Assembly: GCA_963809925.1 (NCBI GenBank)
Contig: CAWELH010000002.1
Coordinates: 442,495-506,494 of the forward strand
Origin: DASQZK01 sp963809925
GTDB taxonomy: Bacteria > Bacteroidota > Bacteroidia > Bacteroidales > GCA-2748055
Direction: 5' to 3'
DNA length: 64,000 nt
A program made the translations under genes and the position numbers. How positions within the stretch are numbered: the stretch's first letter is position 1; every line of letters starts with the position of its first letter. Shown piece by piece: positions 62,072-64,000 of this stretch. Below the pieces are notes generated by a model that did not search any database, was not told where the DNA came from, and was given only the letters and a program-made list of their open reading frames with translations.

Positions 62072-62108
62072 AAAACGCAACATTCTTAATATATGGATGT
62101 TGCGTTTT
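62072..62108 (+). terminator. Terminator of tRNA-Pro
   Basis: AAAACGCAACAT pairs perfectly with ATGTTGCGTTTT around a 13-nt loop, followed by a T/A-rich tail (ATATTTTATATATTTT), 8 bp after the tRNA. Confidence 0.9.
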
Positions 62109-62472
62109 ATATTTTATATATTTTCCCCACATTTTCCCCATTTAAGTTTGAATTTCTCAAATTTGGTCTTATTAAGTGCAATTTTTAAAGACCATTTTTC
62201 AGAACTGCTAAAATTCAATTTTCATTTAATTCAATGGTCTGTACCTGATACATTTCAGGAACAAGTCACTAAAACAATTGTTTATGGCTGGGACGGTATA
62301 ATTGTATAGGTGGACTAAGATGGGAAATCACCTTTGCCGCCATAGTTATGTTGCCCCAGATGGCCCACTGCTTTCTGCCGTCTTTTGCCTGCCTGAACAG
62401 CCTTTTTTTGTAAATTTACCCGATATCAATTAGTTAATCATGCTCTGATGAGTGAATTAACAAAATGAAATC
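62109..62472. other. Gap between tRNA terminator and serine hydrolase gene
   Basis: 364 bp. No gene seen. Part of it, read on the minus strand (62300-62400), gives an open stretch with RQAKDGRKQWAIWGN, but without a start codon, stop context or relatives known to me; it might be remnant DNA. Confidence 0.35.
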
Positions 62473-63642
62473 ATGCATACACTCCTTAATTTACAAATCC
62501 TATCAGTTGTCAGCTTGGCTATCACGCTGACCTTTGGTTCCTCCTCCTTTGCCCAGCGCACCTCTGATCCGGATTCAATTTCACAAAAATCATCCCAATG
62601 GAATCAGGAAGAGCGTGAAGTGCCTAAGGGGGATAAAGTGCACGAGCTTTCACAGGGATTGCCCTTTGCTGCATTTAGTGCAGGTGGAGCAAAAGAAAAA
62701 GCATTGGAAGATTTTATTAAGGAACAGAAAGTAGCCGGCTTCCTCGTTTTACAGGATGGAAAGATCAGGTTGGAACGCTATGCGCTTGGACACAGTGTAT
62801 CGGACCGATGGTCGTCGTTTTCTGTTGCAAAGTCAATAACGAGTACCCTCGTGGGGGTTGCCATTAAGGATGGTTACATCAAAACAGTGGACGACTACGT
62901 AACGGACTATATCCCTGATTTAACAGGGAGTGCCTATGATAGCGTAACTATCCGCCATCTTCTCACCATGACCACCGGTGTACGATGGAATGAGAATTAT
63001 ACTGATCCGAATGCTGACATTGCCAGATTAAATACTGATTCGATTGAACCGGGCATGAATGCAACGGTAAGTTATATGCGACGTTTGCCAGCCGAAGCAG
63101 AACCTGGCAAAAAATGGGTGTATAGTACAGGTGAAACTGATCTGCTGGGTGTCCTTATAAGCTCAGCTACTCATCAAACGTTATCCCACTACCTTTCCAC
63201 GAAGATATGGATTCCTTACGGTATGGAGCAGAAGGCCACCTGGACCCTGGATCGAACTGGTCAGGAATTGGCAGGCTGTTGCCTCCAAATGACGCTCCGT
63301 GATTTCGCGAGGTTCGGACAATTTGTTCTCGAAGACGGGCGCATAAATGGTGAATCCATTGTTCCAGTCGACTGGTTCAAGACGGCCACCCAAATACAAG
63401 TATCGCTTTGGCCCGGTGGGGGCTATGGATATGGGTGGTGGATCTTTAATAGCCATAGTTTCGAGGCATTGGGAATTCATGGCCAGATGATCTATATCGA
63501 CCCTTTACGAAAACTTGTGATTGCAGTCAACAGTGCATGGCCTGAAGCCGATAGTAACGAGCGACATTTCGCGGTGACTAATATTGTAAAATCTATTACT
63601 GACGAGATTGATAAGGAGAAAAAAGCATCACCTGGCAAATAG
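62473..63642 (+). CDS. Serine beta-lactamase-fold hydrolase (class C / EstB type)
   Basis: 389 residues; signal peptide ending near SFA-Q. Nucleophile motif Ser-Val-Ala-Lys in SSFSVAKSITSTLVG at about residue 117-120; the second motif is YSTGETD, with Thr in place of the Asn of YxN; the third motif is HGQ in GIHGQMIYI. IRHLLTMTTGVRWNE is also standard for the family. Periplasmic. Members include carboxylesterases, D-Ala-D-Ala peptidases and amidases, and true beta-lactamase action is not implied. Probably monocistronic. Confidence 0.87.
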   Translation: MHTLLNLQILSVVSLAITLTFGSSSFAQRTSDPDSISQKSSQWNQEEREVPKGDKVHELSQGLPFAAFSAGGAKEKALEDFIKEQKVAGFLVLQDGKIRLERYALGHSVSDRWSSFSVAKSITSTLVGVAIKDGYIKTVDDYVTDYIPDLTGSAYDSVTIRHLLTMTTGVRWNENYTDPNADIARLNTDSIEPGMNATVSYMRRLPAEAEPGKKWVYSTGETDLLGVLISSATHQTLSHYLSTKIWIPYGMEQKATWTLDRTGQELAGCCLQMTLRDFARFGQFVLEDGRINGESIVPVDWFKTATQIQVSLWPGGGYGYGWWIFNSHSFEALGIHGQMIYIDPLRKLVIAVNSAWPEADSNERHFAVTNIVKSITDEIDKEKKASPGK

Positions 63643-64000
63643 TTAACCTGCAACTCTATTTGGTGACCTATTGAAAGAAAATTGCTGTTTTCTATTATTT
63701 ATTGAGCTTTAAACAGGTGTGTGCTGCTGCTCATGCAGGGCACACACAATGTATAAAAATAATAGCCAAGATAGTAGTAGATTCAAGGGTTGTAGCCCGT
63801 TTCAACTTTCTTGCAACTTGACGGGAAAGTGCCACGCAGTAGGATACAATTCTTATACGAAACGTTGTGCGTCTTTTTTAAATCGACTTTACAACGGCCT
63901 GCAATACATAGAACTCTGAACGGTTTGCAATACCTGTCCCGACCCTTCGGTATCCCAGTAATGAGTCTCCCGTGAAACGGGACAGGCTATGTTTATCTTC
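63643..64000. other. Right-edge non-coding region with several inverted repeats
   Basis: No gene. GTGTGTGC (about 63717-63724) pairs with GCACACAC (63740-63747); CCCGTTTCAACTT...AACTTGACGGG (63796-63825) forms an imperfect hairpin; CCTGTCCCG (63933-63941) pairs with CGGGACAGG (63978-63986). ORFs here are short and lack leaders. It resembles the dispersed non-coding repeats of Bacteroidota genomes more than a terminator series. Confidence 0.5.

Noticed and set aside
61872..62309. 145-codon ORF on the plus strand
   Set aside because: It runs through tRNA-Pro and its terminator, so it is not a protein gene.
61991..62472. Integrated element using tRNA-Pro as attachment site
   Set aside because: No second copy of the tRNA 3' end and no integrase on either side within the window.
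63719..63919. 66-codon ORF and a possible integron attC site
   Set aside because: The ORF lacks a leader and covers hairpins. The GTTGTGC near 63875 does not fit the attC core GTTRRRY and no integrase or cassette was seen.

Overview
The window looks like chromosomal DNA of a Bacteroidota bacterium, most likely a Bacteroidales or Marinilabiliales-type anaerobe or facultative anaerobe. Reasons: two SusC/SusD outer-membrane pairs, the recN / DUF4835 / coaBC / rpoZ / bamD block, A/T-rich translation leaders instead of Shine-Dalgarno sites, and promoters of the Bacteroidota type (TTTG, 19 bp, TAnnTTTG). The lineage is an inference; there is no rRNA gene here.

Layout. 1-0.5 kb: left-edge remnant of an arylsulfotransferase-like gene broken by frameshifts. 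0.7-11.7 kb (minus): two consecutive SusC/SusD transcription units, each closed by a strong terminator; the second also carries a surface lipoprotein. 12.3-18.9 kb: nitrogen metabolism, with ftcD and hutI (last steps of histidine breakdown) around a glnK/amt pair, plus a DUF819 membrane protein 18 bp upstream of hutI. 19.1-25.3 kb (minus): housekeeping genes fabI, recN, DUF4835, coaBC, rpoZ, bamD. 25.7-30 kb: an alpha-oxoamine synthase (sphingolipid or sulfonolipid type), a COG2509 flavoprotein and a membrane-anchored XRE regulator. 30.1-33.6 kb: a GH106 rhamnosidase. 34.2-40.9 kb (plus): a five-gene export operon with three successive HlyD-type lipoprotein adaptors, one MacB-type permease and a TolC protein, but no ATPase gene.

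41.4-46.7 kb: a redox cluster. It holds a Crp/Fnr regulator, a NifX-like protein, a thioredoxin-fold protein lacking CxxC, a thioredoxin-reductase paralogue lacking the NADPH-phosphate arginines, queE, and a normal trxB. The regulator, NifX-like and thioredoxin-like genes are enclosed by a near-identical inverted repeat of about 150 bp or more. An Fnr-like palindrome sits in the divergent promoter.

47-61 kb: mixed genes including an exported O-methyltransferase-like protein, a flavoprotein whose last codons come from a repeat, DUF998, a ModF-like double ABC protein, a hotdog thioesterase, a D-cysteine desulfhydrase/ACC deaminase-like protein, a lipoprotein sulfatase and a GT39-type transferase. 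61.4-64 kb: a Rieske lipoprotein, tRNA-Pro(GGG) and a serine hydrolase.

The most distinctive feature is the intergenic DNA between 27 and 55 kb. It is built from a small set of modules (8-bp tandem arrays GAAGTTAG and GTGATTTG, a GC-rich CCGCCGGAGCTTCAGCG module, a roughly 110-bp module, a 220-bp element, and tandem TGAGCTTGTCGAAGG units) that recur in both orientations. The best candidates for something new are the atypical thioredoxin pair with its regulator inside the inverted repeat, and this modular repeat system.
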